From NCBI RefSeq assembly GCF_019880555.1, contig NZ_JAINVU010000004.1:62001-126000 (forward strand): DNA of 64,000 nucleotides, read 5' to 3'. The translations under genes were made by a program, and so were the position numbers. Below, piece by piece: positions 1-8,356 of the stretch (position 1 is the first letter of the stretch; each line of letters opens with the position of its first letter). The notes beneath the pieces were generated by a model, which ran no database searches, was not told the DNA's origin, and worked only from the letters and a program-made list of their open reading frames with translations. The stretch comes from Hephaestia mangrovi. Lineage in GTDB: Bacteria > Pseudomonadota > Alphaproteobacteria > Sphingomonadales > Sphingomonadaceae.

Positions 1-15
1 CCACCGCCGGCCAAT

Positions 16-324
16 CTAGGAACCCGACGCGCTTTGCTCAAGCGCCGCGGCGATCGCTTCGAGCCGATCGGCGAGGCCGGGCGGCAGCGCGGGCGCTGCG
101 TCCGCCGCCGCTGCCGGGTTGCGCCGCGCTTCATCGAGGTCATCGGCAAGCATCAAGGCGACGAACATCATCGCGCGCTCGGCGCTCAGCCCGCCCGCGG
201 CGCGATCGGCATCCGCCCAGCGCTCTTCCAGCATGCGGCCAAGCCGCTCGACCTGCGCTTCCTCGCCGTCGCGACACAATACCTGATGGTGGCGGCCACC
301 AATCGTCAGCGTCACTTCCGCCAT
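16..324 (-). CDS. zapA: Cell division protein ZapA
   Basis: A 102-residue protein of the ZapA family, which binds FtsZ in the cytoplasm and promotes bundling of the Z-ring. The N-terminal half has the family pattern (VTLTIGGR start, then a G-E-E-A-Q-V-E-RLG stretch), followed by the AERAMMFVALMLADDL helix and a C-terminal helix suited to coiled-coil dimerisation. I chose the ATG at 324 rather than the GTG one codon upstream, because a GGAGG lies about 7 nt before it and it overlaps the TGA of the upstream coiled-coil gene by one base. Overlap and order indicate translational coupling with that gene. Length is normal for the family. Confidence 0.85.
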   Translation of the reverse strand: MAEVTLTIGGRHHQVLCRDGEEAQVERLGRMLEERWADADRAAGGLSAERAMMFVALMLADDLDEARRNPAAAADAAPALPPGLADRLEAIAAALEQSASGS

Positions 325-509
325 CACGCGCCTCCTTCGCGCGCGATCACCTCGTCGAGCGCGGTCAGCGCTTCGGCCATGCGCGATTTGAGCGCGGCGT
401 GACGTCGGGCCAGCGCCTCGTTCGCCTGCCGGTTGGCGGTCACTGCGCGTTCGATCCGCGTCAGTGCCCGCTCGATCCGGTCGATCTCGTTCGGATCACC
501 TTCTGCCAT
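324..509 (-). CDS. Small coiled-coil protein upstream of zapA
   Basis: A 61-residue, highly charged protein that starts MAEGDPNEIDRIERALTRIE and is predicted helical over nearly its whole length, with heptad-like spacing of I, L and A. It has no signal peptide or membrane segment. I used the internal ATG at 509, because the open frame further upstream (to 578) is Cys/Asn-rich and not helix-like. It ends in the ATG of zapA and is probably co-transcribed with it. Small coiled-coil genes of this kind commonly precede zapA in sphingomonads, so a role near the divisome is a reasonable inference but is not shown by sequence. Confidence 0.6.
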   Translation of the reverse strand: MAEGDPNEIDRIERALTRIERAVTANRQANEALARRHAALKSRMAEALTALDEVIAREGGA

Positions 510-663
510 CCAATTGGGATAGCACGGCTTGGCGTTGCCGCAAGAATGATTACCTGAGGCCCGGTTGACGCGCGGCACGGGTCACCGCAAAGACCGCGCG
601 AACCATCGAGTCACCCGCGCCGCTCGCCGCGGCGGCAATATGCGAACAATGGAGGTTTTGGCG

Positions 664-1674
664 ATGAGCGTGAAGGTTGCGATCAACGGCTTCGGACGGA
701 TCGGGCGGCTCGTCGCTCGCGCAATTCTGGAAAACGGCAATGGCGATCTCGATCTCGTCGCGATCAACGATCTTGCCGATGCCAAATCGAACGCCTGGCT
801 GTTCGAGCGCGATTCGATCCACGGCAAATATCCCGGCACGGTGAAGGCCGAGGGCCAGGATCTCGTCGTCGACGGCAAGCACATCCGCGTCACCGCCGAA
901 CGTGATCCCGCCAATCTTCCGCACAAGGAACTGGGCGTCGAACTGGTGCTCGAATGCACCGGTTTCTTCACCGATCGCGCGAGCTGCCAGAAGCATATCG
1001 ATGCCGGTGCCAAGAAGGTGCTGATCTCGGCGCCGGGCAAGAATGTCGATCTCACCGTCGTCTACGGCGTCAACGACGACAAGCTGAAGGCGGAAGACAC
1101 GATCGTTTCCAATGCCTCGTGCACCACCAACTGCCTGGCGCCGGTCGCCAAGGTGCTGAACGATTCGATCGGCATCGAGCGCGGCTTGATGACGACGATC
1201 CACAGCTACACCAACGATCAGAAGATCCTCGATCAGATCCACAAGGATCTGCGCCGCGCGCGCGCCGCCGCGATGTCGATGATCCCGACCACCACCGGTG
1301 CCGCGCGCGCGGTGGGCGAGGTGCTGCCCGAGCTGAAGGGCAAGCTCGACGGTTCGGCGATCCGGGTGCCGACCCCCGATGTCAGCCTGATCGACCTCAC
1401 CTTCACGCCGAAGCGCGATACGTCGATCGAAGAGGTCAACGCGATCCTCAAAAAGGCCAGCGAGGAGGGGCCGCTGGTCGGCGTGCTCGATTATACCGAT
1501 GAGCCTTTGGTCTCGATCGACCTGATGCACACGCCGGCTTCGTCGACCGTCGACAGCCTGGAGACCTCGGTGATCGACGGCAAGCTGGTCCGCGTGCTGT
1601 CGTGGTACGACAACGAGTGGGGTTTCTCGAACCGCATGGTCGATACCGCCCGCGCGATGGCCAAGCTGATCTGA
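664..1674 (+). CDS. gap: Type I glyceraldehyde-3-phosphate dehydrogenase
   Basis: This cytoplasmic glycolytic/gluconeogenic enzyme (336 aa) oxidises glyceraldehyde-3-phosphate to 1,3-bisphosphoglycerate using NAD. The Rossmann motif INGFGRIGR is at residues 7-15, the catalytic cysteine is C153 in NASCTTNC, and the C-terminal signature [12 protein letters not shown] is present. The start at 664 is set by a GGAGG 8 nt upstream; the ATG at 649 lies in the same frame but would leave no Shine-Dalgarno sequence. pgk follows on the same strand after 122 nt, the usual pairing of two consecutive glycolytic steps. All catalytic features look intact. Confidence 0.97.
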   Translation: MSVKVAINGFGRIGRLVARAILENGNGDLDLVAINDLADAKSNAWLFERDSIHGKYPGTVKAEGQDLVVDGKHIRVTAERDPANLPHKELGVELVLECTGFFTDRASCQKHIDAGAKKVLISAPGKNVDLTVVYGVNDDKLKAEDTIVSNASCTTNCLAPVAKVLNDSIGIERGLMTTIHSYTNDQKILDQIHKDLRRARAAAMSMIPTTTGAARAVGEVLPELKGKLDGSAIRVPTPDVSLIDLTFTPKRDTSIEEVNAILKKASEEGPLVGVLDYTDEPLVSIDLMHTPASSTVDSLETSVIDGKLVRVLSWYDNEWGFSNRMVDTARAMAKLI

Positions 1675-1796
1675 TCGGGCGTCGTGCGCCGCACAAGCGG
1701 GCCGCCGATCTCCTTACCCGTTCGACATGTCGCGACGGCAGGAGAGGGCGCCCGCTCCGGCGAGACTGACGAAAGACATGTGAGGGATTTGGAACG

Positions 1797-2987
1797 ATGG
1801 CCAAGGCATTCAAGACGCTGGACGATATCGGCGATGTCGCGGGCAGGCGGGTGCTCGTCCGTGAGGATCTGAACGTGCCGATGGCCGATGGCGAGGTGAC
1901 CGACGACACCCGCCTGCGCGCCACGATCCCCACCGTCACGGAGCTCGCGGACAAGGGCGCGATCGTCCTGGTTCTCGCGCATTTCGGCCGCCCCAAGGGC
2001 GAGCGCAGGCCCGATATGTCGCTGGCGATGGTGACCAAGCCGTACAGTCAGGTGCTCGGCCGGCCGGTGCGCTTCATCGATTGGGACGGCGCCGAGGAGG
2101 CGGTCGCGACGCTCAGGAACGGCGATATCGCGGTGATCGAGAATACGCGCTTCTTCGCTGGCGAGGAGAAGAACGATCCCGAGATGGTGACGCGGCTCGC
2201 GGCGCTGGGCGATCTCTACGTCAACGACGCCTTTTCGGCTGCGCACCGCGCGCACGCCTCGACCGAGGGCATCGCGCACGCGCTGCCGGCCTTTGCCGGC
2301 CGGGCGATGGAAGCGGAGCTCGACGCGCTCGAGAAAGCGCTCGGCACGCCACGGCATCCCGTTGCCGCGGTGGTGGGGGGCGCCAAGGTGTCGACCAAGC
2401 TCGATGTGCTCAAGCATCTCGTCGGCAAGGTCGATCACCTCATTATCGGCGGCGGCATGGCCAACACCTTCCTCGCCGCGCGCGGGGTGAATGTCGGCAA
2501 ATCCCTGTGCGAGCACGACCTCGCCGGCACTGCCGAGGCGATCCTCGACGCTGCCGATGCCGCCGGCTGCACCGTCCACCTGCCGTATGACGTCGTCGTC
2601 GCGAAGGAATTCAAGGCCAATCCCGAGACGCGCACCGTCAACGTCCATGAGGTCGCGGCCGACGAGATGATCCTCGACATCGGCCCCGCCGCGACCGAGG
2701 CGCTCGCCGACGTGCTCAAGACCTGCAAAACGCTGGTGTGGAACGGGCCGCTCGGTGCGTTCGAGACGCCGCCGTTCGATGCCGCCACCGTCAGTCTCGC
2801 CAGAACGGCGGCCGCGTTGACCAAGGAAGGCTCGCTGATCTCGGTCGCCGGCGGCGGCGATACGGTCGCCGCGCTCAACCAGGCCGGTGTAGCGGACGAT
2901 TTCACCTTCGTCTCGACGGCGGGCGGCGCGTTCCTCGAATGGATGGAAGGCAAGGAACTGCCCGGCGTCGCGGCGCTGACGCGCTGA
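1797..2987 (+). CDS. pgk: Phosphoglycerate kinase
   Basis: A 396-residue phosphoglycerate kinase, which transfers the acyl phosphate of 1,3-bisphosphoglycerate to ADP and so follows GapDH in the pathway. Family features are the N-terminal [11 protein letters not shown], the substrate loop [19 protein letters not shown] in the middle, and the nucleotide-binding [13 protein letters not shown] near the C terminus. Length and both lobes are normal. It is the second gene of a gap-pgk unit and is followed by a hairpin that may end transcription before the convergent MarR gene. Confidence 0.97.
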   Translation: MAKAFKTLDDIGDVAGRRVLVREDLNVPMADGEVTDDTRLRATIPTVTELADKGAIVLVLAHFGRPKGERRPDMSLAMVTKPYSQVLGRPVRFIDWDGAEEAVATLRNGDIAVIENTRFFAGEEKNDPEMVTRLAALGDLYVNDAFSAAHRAHASTEGIAHALPAFAGRAMEAELDALEKALGTPRHPVAAVVGGAKVSTKLDVLKHLVGKVDHLIIGGGMANTFLAARGVNVGKSLCEHDLAGTAEAILDAADAAGCTVHLPYDVVVAKEFKANPETRTVNVHEVAADEMILDIGPAATEALADVLKTCKTLVWNGPLGAFETPPFDAATVSLARTAAALTKEGSLISVAGGGDTVAALNQAGVADDFTFVSTAGGAFLEWMEGKELPGVAALTR

Positions 2988-2991
2988 GTTC

Positions 2992-3012
2992 AGCCTGCCG
3001 GAGCGGCGGGCT
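2992..3012. terminator. Possible terminator hairpin after pgk
   Basis: The arms AGCCTGCCG and CGGCGGGCT pair over 9 bp (one G-T) around a GAG loop just after the pgk stop and before the 3' end of the convergent MarR gene. There is no T-run, so intrinsic termination is uncertain. Confidence 0.4.
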
Positions 3013-3038
3013 GCGTCAATCGGTAGGCGTGGCTGTAG

Positions 3039-3524
3039 TCAGAAGCGCAATGCCTCGACGCGGGCGCGCTCGTCTTCGGGGATGAAGCCTTCGAGCACGG
3101 CCCAGAATCCGCCGACGGCGGTGTGCCCGGCGCGGGCATAGGCAGCCGCGACCTTCTCGCGCAACGCGTCGAACAATTGCCCTTCCAGCTTGCTGCCCTC
3201 TTCGGTCAGCCGCAGCAGGCGCTGCCGCCGATCGCGCTCGCCGGGGCGCGATTCGACCAGTCCGCGATCGGCCAGTTCGTTGAGCACACGGCCCAGCGAC
3301 TGCTTGGTGATCGCCAGATGTTCGAGCAACTGGCTCACCGTCAGATCGGGCTGGCGCGCGATGAAATAGAGCGCGCGATGATGCGCGCGGCCGAGCCCCA
3401 TGTTCGCCAGCCCTTCGTCGATCGAGCGCGTCATGTGGCTATAGCCGAAATAGAGCAATTCGACTCCGCGGCGAATCTCGGGCTCGCGCAGGAACAGGGG
3501 GGAAGCGGGGGTTGTGGCAGCCAT
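3039..3524 (-). CDS. MarR family transcriptional regulator
   Basis: A 161-residue winged-helix repressor-type protein. The DNA-recognition core is LTVSQLLEHLAITKQSLGRVL, followed by the wing SRPGERDRRQRLLRLTEEG, a pattern typical of MarR proteins with LysR-like 'D-R-R' wing residues. It lies divergently from ilvE with only 63 nt between the start codons, so control of ilvE and of itself from that gap is plausible but unproven. No cysteine-based redox switch is evident. The ligand is unknown. Confidence 0.85.
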   Translation of the reverse strand: MAATTPASPLFLREPEIRRGVELLYFGYSHMTRSIDEGLANMGLGRAHHRALYFIARQPDLTVSQLLEHLAITKQSLGRVLNELADRGLVESRPGERDRRQRLLRLTEEGSKLEGQLFDALREKVAAAYARAGHTAVGGFWAVLEGFIPEDERARVEALRF

Positions 3525-3587
3525 GTTGACCGAGTTTGCCGGGAACCTTACTGGCCATCAAGCCCCAAAGATGGCAAGGCATGCCCC

Positions 3588-4706
3588 ATGACGATGATCG
3601 ACGACACGCTTGCGCCGGCCGCTTCGCTGGCTTTCGCCGAAACCACGCATCCCGCGCCGGTCGACGCCAACGAACGCGCGCGGCTGCTCGAAAACCCCGG
3701 TTTCGGGCGCGTCTTCACCGATCACATGGCGACCGTGCGTTATGCCGCCGGCAAGGGCTGGCACGATGCCCGCATCGAGCCGCGCGCGCCGCTGACGATG
3801 GATAGCGCGACTTCGGTGCTCCATTATGCGCAGGAGATTTTCGAAGGGCTCAAGGCCTATCGCCTTGCCGATGGCGGCACCGCGCTGTTCCGGCCGGAAA
3901 TGAACGCACGCCGTTTCCAGTCCTCGGCGCGGCGCATGGCGATGGCCGAGCTGCCCGAGGATATCTTCCTCTCGTCGATCCGCACGATCGTCCGCCGTGA
4001 ACGCGACTGGATCCCGGCGATCGATGGCGGCGCGCTCTATCTGCGCCCGTTCATGTTCGCGACCGAGGTGTTCCTCGGCGTCAAGCCTTCGGCCGAATAT
4101 CTCTATGCGGTGATCGCTTCTTCGGTGGGCGGCTATTTCAAGAGCGGCGCGCCCGCGGTTACGCTGTGGGTATCGGAGGATTATACCCGCGCGGCGCCCG
4201 GCGGCACCGGCGCGGCCAAGTGCGGCGGCAATTACGCGACTAGCCTCGTCGCCCAGGCCGAGGCGATTCGCCAGGGGTGCGATCAGGTGCTGTTCCTCGA
4301 CGCGGCGGAGCGCCGCTGGATCGAGGAACTCGGCGGCATGAACATCTTCTTCGTGTTTGCAGACGGTTCTATTGCCACGCCGCCGCTGACCGGCACGATC
4401 CTGCCCGGCATCACCCGCGATTCGCTGCTGACGATTGCCGCCGATCTCGGCATCACCGCGCGCGAGGAGCCCTATGCGATCGATCAGGCGCGCAAGGATG
4501 CCGAAAGCGGCCGGTTGGTCGAGGCTTTCGCCTGCGGCACCGCCGCGGTGGTGACGCCGATCGCCGGCATGAAGATGAAGGCCGGCGGTTTCCAGATCGG
4601 CGACGGCCGGCCGGGTCCGCTGACGCAGCGCCTCCATGCCGCGTTGACCGGCATCCAGCGCGGCACGGCGGAAGACGTCCACGGCTGGCTCGACCGGCTC
4701 GATTGA
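3588..4706 (+). CDS. ilvE: Branched-chain amino acid aminotransferase
   Basis: A 372-residue PLP enzyme of fold type IV that interconverts Leu, Ile and Val with their 2-oxo acids. The PLP-lysine region is GAAKCGGNYATSL, with the expected acidic and Gly-rich signatures ELGGMNIFFVF and TPPLTGTILPGITR. Size and motifs match the longer (about 370 aa) BCAT subclass. The frame is open far upstream, but ATG 3588 gives the normal N terminus (MTMIDDTLAP) with an AAGG about 9 nt before it. The divergent MarR gene is the nearest candidate regulator. A tRNA-Gln gene follows. Confidence 0.93.
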   Translation: MTMIDDTLAPAASLAFAETTHPAPVDANERARLLENPGFGRVFTDHMATVRYAAGKGWHDARIEPRAPLTMDSATSVLHYAQEIFEGLKAYRLADGGTALFRPEMNARRFQSSARRMAMAELPEDIFLSSIRTIVRRERDWIPAIDGGALYLRPFMFATEVFLGVKPSAEYLYAVIASSVGGYFKSGAPAVTLWVSEDYTRAAPGGTGAAKCGGNYATSLVAQAEAIRQGCDQVLFLDAAERRWIEELGGMNIFFVFADGSIATPPLTGTILPGITRDSLLTIAADLGITAREEPYAIDQARKDAESGRLVEAFACGTAAVVTPIAGMKMKAGGFQIGDGRPGPLTQRLHAALTGIQRGTAEDVHGWLDRLD

Positions 4707-4759
4707 GGCGAAAGGGTCTTTTCATGGCACGCGGGCTCGCCTAGAGCGACCCGCTCCGT

Positions 4760-4834
4760 TGGGGCGTCGCCAAGTGGTAAGGCAGCGGCTTTTGGTGCCG
4801 CCATTCGCAGGTTCGAATCCTGCCGCCCCAGCCA
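4760..4834 (+). tRNA. tRNA-Gln (UUG)
   Basis: A complete cloverleaf can be drawn by hand. The acceptor arms TGGGGCG and CGCCCCA pair, the anticodon stem is GCGGC/GCCGC with loop TTTTGGT giving anticodon UUG, and the T arm carries GGTTCGAATCC. The discriminator base is G and the 3' CCA is genome-encoded. No integrase or duplicated 3' end was seen nearby, so there is no sign that it served as an integration site. Confidence 0.95.
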
Positions 4835-4978
4835 ATCGAGTCTTCGCGACTGAGGTATATCGCGGACCGCCAAGTTTCGGCGTGCAGCCGATGTCATCAA
4901 GGCGTCGCAAGGCAAGGATGGGGTTTGTGGGCAGCTAGTTGGTGTTGCCCCGGATGCGTTGCCGATAACCCTTGCGTA

Positions 4979-6346
4979 TCATCGATCTCGTCGACCTGCC
5001 TCCGGCGTTCGCCATTTGGCCGGATCGATATTGTAGCGCCGCATCTTGTCGTAGAATGTTTTGCGCGGCATCCGCGCCGCCGCAACCGCTGCGGTGACTT
5101 TTCCGTCGTGCTCGGCCAGCACACGACGGATTTCCTCGGCTTCGAAGCGGGCGACCCGGTCGGCCAGCGAAAGTGAGCCAGGTGTAGCGGGCGTGGCGGG
5201 GCGCTCAAGCCCCAGCACCGTTCGCTCGGCATAGTGCATCAGTTCGCGCACATTTCCGAACCAGCCGTGGTGCTGGAACATGTCGCGGTGATGTTCGGTG
5301 ATCGGCGGCACATCGCGTTTGTGGCGCCGCGCCATGTCCCGGAGGAAATTGTCGAACAGCAGCGGAATATCTTCGCGGCGCTCGCGCAGCGGCGGCAGGC
5401 GCAGCACGATGCTGTTGAGGCGATAGAGCAGACGGGGGAGGAAGGTGCCGCTCCTCGCCATTTCCTCGATCCTGCCGGTGCTCGCAGCGATTATTCTGAC
5501 GTCGATCGGGCGCACGTCGTTGGCGCCGAGCGGGGTGATGACGCGATCCTCGATCGCGCGGAGCAGTTTGGGCTGGACGACAAGCGGCAGCGCATCGATG
5601 CCGTCCAGAAACAACGTGCCCAGCCCGGCAGCCTCGATGCGACCGGTGCGGCTGTGCTGCGCGCCGGGAAAGGCGCCGGCGACGTGGCCGAACAGTTCGC
5701 TGTCGATCACGGCGACGGGTAGCGCGCCGCAGTCGACCGTCGCCATCGGCCGGCCGCGACGTCGGCTCGAGCGGTGGAGCAGGCTGGCGACGAGCGTCTT
5801 GCCGGTCCCCGTCTCGCCTTCGATCAGGATATCAACCTCGGCGTCGCCGAGCTGGTCGATCGTGCGCCGCAATTGTTCGATCGCCGGTGATTGCCCGATC
5901 AGCACCGAGCTTTCAGCGGCACGTTCGGCATCGCGTCGCAGGCGGCGGTTCTCGAGCGTCAACCGACGCTGTTCCAGCCCCCGCACAATCACGCGCAGCA
6001 GCACGTCGGGCTGATACGGCTTGGTGATGAAATCATAGGCGCCCTCGCGAATCGCCGCGACCGCGGTCGCGACATCGCCGTGCCCCGTGATGAGGATCAC
6101 CGGAAGGTCGGGATCGGCCTCACGCAGTGTGCGGAACAACTGCATGCCGTCCATTCCCGGCATTCTGAGGTCGCTGACGACGACGCCGGGAAAATCGGGC
6201 CCGATCGCCTTGAGCGCCGCCGCCGCGCCCTCGAAAAGGCGGACGTCGTGACCAGCAAGCTCCAGGCTCCTGGCGTTGGCACGGCGCATGTCGGCATCGT
6301 CGTCGACGAACGCCACGGTTCGGCAAGCGGGCTGATCCGTCGTCAT
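4979..6346 (-). CDS. dctD: NtrC-family response regulator, DctD-like
   Basis: A 455-residue sigma-54 activator architecture: receiver domain (acidic pair in VDDDAD, phospho-acceptor Asp in VVSDLRMPGMDG, Lys in TKPY), central AAA+ domain (Walker A GETGTGKT) and a C-terminal Fis-type helix-turn-helix. Adjacency to a DctB-like kinase and to dctA argues for C4-dicarboxylate control. The AAA+ core is unusual at three places: the sigma-54 contact loop reads GAFPGA instead of GAFTGA, Walker B reads LFLDGID instead of the usual D-E, and the first arginine-finger position in FLPRLLYRLN is Leu. The start ATG overlaps the dctB stop (ATGA), implying coupling. Whether it still hydrolyses ATP is an open question. 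Confidence 0.85.
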   Translation of the reverse strand: MTTDQPACRTVAFVDDDADMRRANARSLELAGHDVRLFEGAAAALKAIGPDFPGVVVSDLRMPGMDGMQLFRTLREADPDLPVILITGHGDVATAVAAIREGAYDFITKPYQPDVLLRVIVRGLEQRRLTLENRRLRRDAERAAESSVLIGQSPAIEQLRRTIDQLGDAEVDILIEGETGTGKTLVASLLHRSSRRRGRPMATVDCGALPVAVIDSELFGHVAGAFPGAQHSRTGRIEAAGLGTLFLDGIDALPLVVQPKLLRAIEDRVITPLGANDVRPIDVRIIAASTGRIEEMARSGTFLPRLLYRLNSIVLRLPPLRERREDIPLLFDNFLRDMARRHKRDVPPITEHHRDMFQHHGWFGNVRELMHYAERTVLGLERPATPATPGSLSLADRVARFEAEEIRRVLAEHDGKVTAAVAAARMPRKTFYDKMRRYNIDPAKWRTPEAGRRDR

Positions 6347-8154
6347 GCCCGCATCAACCGCACGCGGAAGACGACGCCGTGATCGGCCGGCACATGGGTC
6401 AGCGTGCCGCCGAAATCCGTCATGATATCGCGCGAGATGACGAGGCCAAGGCCAAGTCCGTCTTCCTTCGAGCTGTTGAACGGCTGGAACAGCGACCCTG
6501 CGATCGCATCGGGAAGCATCGGGCCGTTGTTGGCGATATCGAGGTCCACGATGTCGCTGCTCGCCGCCACGGCCAGCGAGATGACCGGCTCTGGCGTGTC
6601 CTCCAACGCGTCGAGCGCATTGCCCAGCAGGTTTACCAGCACTTGCTCGAGCCGGATGCGTTCGGCGCGAACCAGTAGATCGCCGCCGGGCGGGCGCTCG
6701 ATCGCCACGGCCTCGCGGGCGATGCGGTCGCGCAGCAGCAGCAGTGCGCCGTCGATCGCGTCGTCGAGCCGCACCTCACCCAGCGCGCCGGTCGCCTTGC
6801 GGGCAAAGTTGCGCAATTCGCCGGTGATCGAGCCGATCCGATCGGTCATCGCTGCGATCGATTCGAAACTGTCGGCGGCGTCGGCGGTGCGCGAAAGATC
6901 GAGATACTGGCGGCCGCTGTGGGCGTAGCTGCTGATCGCCGCGACCGGCTGGTTGATCTCGTGCGCGACCCCGGCGGCAATCTGACCGAGCGATGCGAGT
7001 TTGTTGGCCTGGACCAGTTGGTCGCGCGCTTCCTGCAGCCTCGCTTCGCTGGCGAGGCGATCGTGCATCTCCACCTGCAGCCGCTGATTGGCCTCGCGCA
7101 GGTCGCGTGTGCGGGCGTCGACCTCGCGTTCGAGCGTGGCCTGCGCCGCGATCGCCGCGGCTTCGCGGGCCCGAATCCGTTGCTGCCGGCGGACGATGAG
7201 CCAGACGCCGAGCATCAATAACGCCAGCGCCATTGCCGTCGCCAGCCGGGCACTGGTAGCGGCGTTCGAGACGACCGTCCCGACGGGCGTCAACACGTGC
7301 AGCGTCCAGCCGTGGATCGCGGTAGGGACCTCGTTTTCAAGATAAGTCTGCGGTCGCCCCCCACTGATCGTCACATCGACCATCGCGGCATGGCGGCTGC
7401 GGTGCGCCGCAATCGGCAGCGGCGTCAGTGGCGCATTGCCGAAATCGAGATTGCGGCGGATCGTCGTTCGCTCCGTCGGCGACAGATCGCCGTCGGTCAG
7501 GAAGCGCCAGCCCGGTACGCTGGTAACGAGCACGATGCCGCGCGCATCGGTGACGAATGCGGGCTCGGTCGATTGCGCCCATTCGGCTTCGAGCGCGGTA
7601 AACTCGACCTTGACGACGATCACGCCACGCACGCCGTTCGCGGAGACGCGCCGCGCCAGATACAGCCCCGGCTCCCGGCTTACCGTACCGAGCGCGAACT
7701 GCTCGAAGCTACCATCGGCCAGCGCGCGGCGGAAATAGTCACGAAAGCCGTAATTGGAGCCGACGAAACTGGTCGGCAGCGTCCAGTTGCTCGCCGCGAC
7801 GGTGCGCCCCCGGCTATCGATCAGGTAGATCGCGGCAGCGCGGATGCTGCCGCTCAATTGTTCGAGCCGGCGATCGAACGAGGTGATCGCCGATGCATCG
7901 CCCCGCAAGGCTGCAACCGCCTCGGGGTCACTGGCCAGTGCGGTGGGGACCAGCCGGAATTTCTCCAGCTCGCTGCGAAACACCGCATTGTGGAGCGTGG
8001 CCGATGCCGCGGCGCTGCGATCCAGCTCAGCCAGGGCTCGTCGTCCGGCGATTATCCCCGCCGCCAAGGTCGCCAATATGCCGATCAACAGAATGCAGCC
8101 CAGGATCCAGCCGAGTCGCCGCGTCAATTTCCCCTCCCCGTTGCCGATTTTCAT
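6343..8154 (-). CDS. dctB: Sensor histidine kinase, DctB-like
   Basis: A 603-residue inner-membrane kinase. Membrane segment 1 is near residues 13-36, followed by a periplasmic domain of roughly 260 residues with the look of a double Cache/PAS-like sensor, membrane segment 2 (LATAMALALLMLGVWLIV), a coiled coil, HisKA with phospho-His in AAGVAHEINQPVAAI, and a catalytic domain (NLLGNALDAL, GLGLGLVISRD). The Ala-His-Glu-Ile-Asn-Gln-Pro H-box is typical of DctB-type kinases. It should sense extracellular dicarboxylates and phosphorylate the neighbouring DctD. The start lies only a few bases from the upstream dyad sites shared with dctA. Confidence 0.9.
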   Translation of the reverse strand: MKIGNGEGKLTRRLGWILGCILLIGILATLAAGIIAGRRALAELDRSAAASATLHNAVFRSELEKFRLVPTALASDPEAVAALRGDASAITSFDRRLEQLSGSIRAAAIYLIDSRGRTVAASNWTLPTSFVGSNYGFRDYFRRALADGSFEQFALGTVSREPGLYLARRVSANGVRGVIVVKVEFTALEAEWAQSTEPAFVTDARGIVLVTSVPGWRFLTDGDLSPTERTTIRRNLDFGNAPLTPLPIAAHRSRHAAMVDVTISGGRPQTYLENEVPTAIHGWTLHVLTPVGTVVSNAATSARLATAMALALLMLGVWLIVRRQQRIRAREAAAIAAQATLEREVDARTRDLREANQRLQVEMHDRLASEARLQEARDQLVQANKLASLGQIAAGVAHEINQPVAAISSYAHSGRQYLDLSRTADAADSFESIAAMTDRIGSITGELRNFARKATGALGEVRLDDAIDGALLLLRDRIAREAVAIERPPGGDLLVRAERIRLEQVLVNLLGNALDALEDTPEPVISLAVAASSDIVDLDIANNGPMLPDAIAGSLFQPFNSSKEDGLGLGLVISRDIMTDFGGTLTHVPADHGVVFRVRLMRA

Positions 8155-8156
8155 TA

Positions 8157-8174
8157 TGTATGAAAATCCGCATT
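8157..8174. promoter_or_regulatory. Possible DctD operator, distal half-conserved site
   Basis: TGTATGAAAATCCGCATT resembles the perfect dyad 32 bp further on when that dyad is read on the other strand (13 of 18 positions against TGTGCGGAAATCCGCACA, the form I recall for DctD sites). The centre-to-centre spacing is close to three helical turns. This is inferred from pattern only. Confidence 0.35.
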
Positions 8175-8188
8175 AAATCGATCCATTA

Positions 8189-8206
8189 TGTGCGGTATTT
8201 CGCACA
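8189..8206. promoter_or_regulatory. Perfect dyad, probable DctD operator
   Basis: TGTGCG-N6-CGCACA is a perfect inverted repeat in the dctB-dctA gap, about 50 bp upstream of a sigma-54-like promoter. It is centred near -83 from the predicted start site, which is where an enhancer-binding protein would be expected to bind. Confidence 0.55.
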
Positions 8207-8253
8207 AATTCGAAACTTATCTCAATCAATATGTAACTATATCAATTATTTAA

Positions 8254-8270
8254 CAGGATAAATAATTGCG
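8254..8270 (+). promoter_or_regulatory. Sigma-54-type promoter for dctA
   Basis: AGGATAAATAATTGC has GG at 8256-8257 and GC at 8268-8269 with exactly 10 nt between them, and a perfect TTGC at the -12 element. The -24 element (AGGATA) keeps the GG but not the rest of TGGCAC. It lies about 90 nt upstream of the dctA start, downstream of the dyads. A DctD-family regulator next door supports the call. Confidence 0.5.
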
Positions 8271-8356
8271 TTTGAGCGCGCTTGTCCGGCCGTTACGCTG
8301 ACGTATCGCCGGATAAGCGGCAAATGGCCGGTCGTAGCCGGCGGAGGGGATCGATC

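Noticed and set aside
565..663. Longer start for gap
   Set aside because: The frame is open upstream, but the GGAGG and family-typical N terminus place the start at 664.
510..663. Missing transketolase gene between zapA and gap, as a third deletion site
   Set aside because: Some relatives have tkt here, but no transketolase fragment remains, so there is no evidence for a deletion.
550..1530. Long reverse-strand frame over gap (326 codons)
   Set aside because: Antisense shadow of gap in GC-rich DNA; Arg/Asp-rich with no protein features.
4760..4978. Genomic island inserted at tRNA-Gln
   Set aside because: No integrase gene and no duplicated 3' tRNA end were found in the window.
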